Source: an uncultured Allobaculum sp. | GTDB taxonomy: Bacteria > Bacillota_I > Bacilli_A > Erysipelotrichales > Erysipelotrichaceae | Assembly (NCBI GenBank): GCA_910577085.1 | Contig: CAJTLE010000158.1 | Coordinates: forward strand, 1 to 5,052 | Length of the DNA: 5,052 nucleotides | Direction of reading: 5' to 3' | Shown: positions 5,001-5,052 of the stretch, piece after piece | Layout of the letters: every line of letters starts with the position of its first letter | How positions within the stretch are numbered: the first letter of the stretch is position 1 | The notes under the pieces: generated by a model | Told to the model about the DNA's origin: nothing | What the model saw: only the letters and a program-made list of their open reading frames with translations | Databases searched by the model: none | Translations under genes and position numbers: made by a program

Positions 5001-5052
5001 GTAGGCCATTTTAGACGTTTTCGAAAAATGAACCAGTTTCATACACTTCTAA

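Noticed and set aside
5011..5052. 13-codon open frame ending in TAA on the minus strand at the right edge
   Set aside because: Such a short open frame is expected by chance; a plus-strand ATG at 5028 is equally unsupported.
1..5052. CRISPR array, tRNA/rRNA gene, insertion sequence or defence system
   Set aside because: No regularly spaced repeats, tRNA-like cloverleaf, transposase or defence-protein motif was seen.

Overview
The window carries a complete L-rhamnose catabolic gene set, all on the minus strand in the transcriptional order rhaB - rhaA - rhaD (right to left), followed further right by a small XRE-type DNA-binding regulator, also on the minus strand. At the left edge lies the 3' end of an unidentified plus-strand gene that converges on rhaD. 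Strong purine-rich Shine-Dalgarno sites, intrinsic terminators with T tracts, a cre-like box and the style of the XRE protein suggest a Gram-positive Bacillota (Firmicutes) bacterium of moderate GC content. A finer placement cannot be supported from the sequence alone.

Layout: 1-165 is the C-terminal part of an unknown protein, with its stop codon inside a terminator hairpin (155-179). 217-1038 is rhaD (rhamnulose-1-phosphate aldolase). 1039-1238 is a 200-nt gap with a hairpin just before the rhaD ribosome-binding site and a 76-nt nested inverted-repeat element. 1239-2480 is rhaA (L-rhamnose isomerase). 2481-2690 is a 210-nt gap with a TetR-operator-like palindrome and two mutually exclusive hairpins. 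2691-4052 is rhaB (rhamnulokinase); the longest open frame runs to 4178 but the true start is almost certainly the ATG at 4052. 4053-4541 is a 489-nt non-coding region holding the rhaB leader, a candidate rhaB promoter overlapped by a cre-like box, a palindrome and the terminator of the XRE gene. 4542-4904 is the XRE regulator. 4905-5052 holds its candidate promoter and a strong plus-strand terminator with no evident plus-strand gene in front of it.

How it works together: RhaA isomerises L-rhamnose to L-rhamnulose, RhaB phosphorylates it at C1, and RhaD cleaves the product to dihydroxyacetone phosphate and L-lactaldehyde. No rhamnose transporter, mutarotase, lactaldehyde reductase or recognisable rhamnose-specific regulator lies in the window. 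The XRE gene has its own terminator and is probably a separate unit.

The enzymes are ordinary. What deserves attention is the non-coding DNA: both gaps inside the operon are about 200 nt, contain strong dyad symmetry and share short words, which suggests intercistronic control (RNA processing, attenuation or internal promoters). No wholly new protein system is visible.
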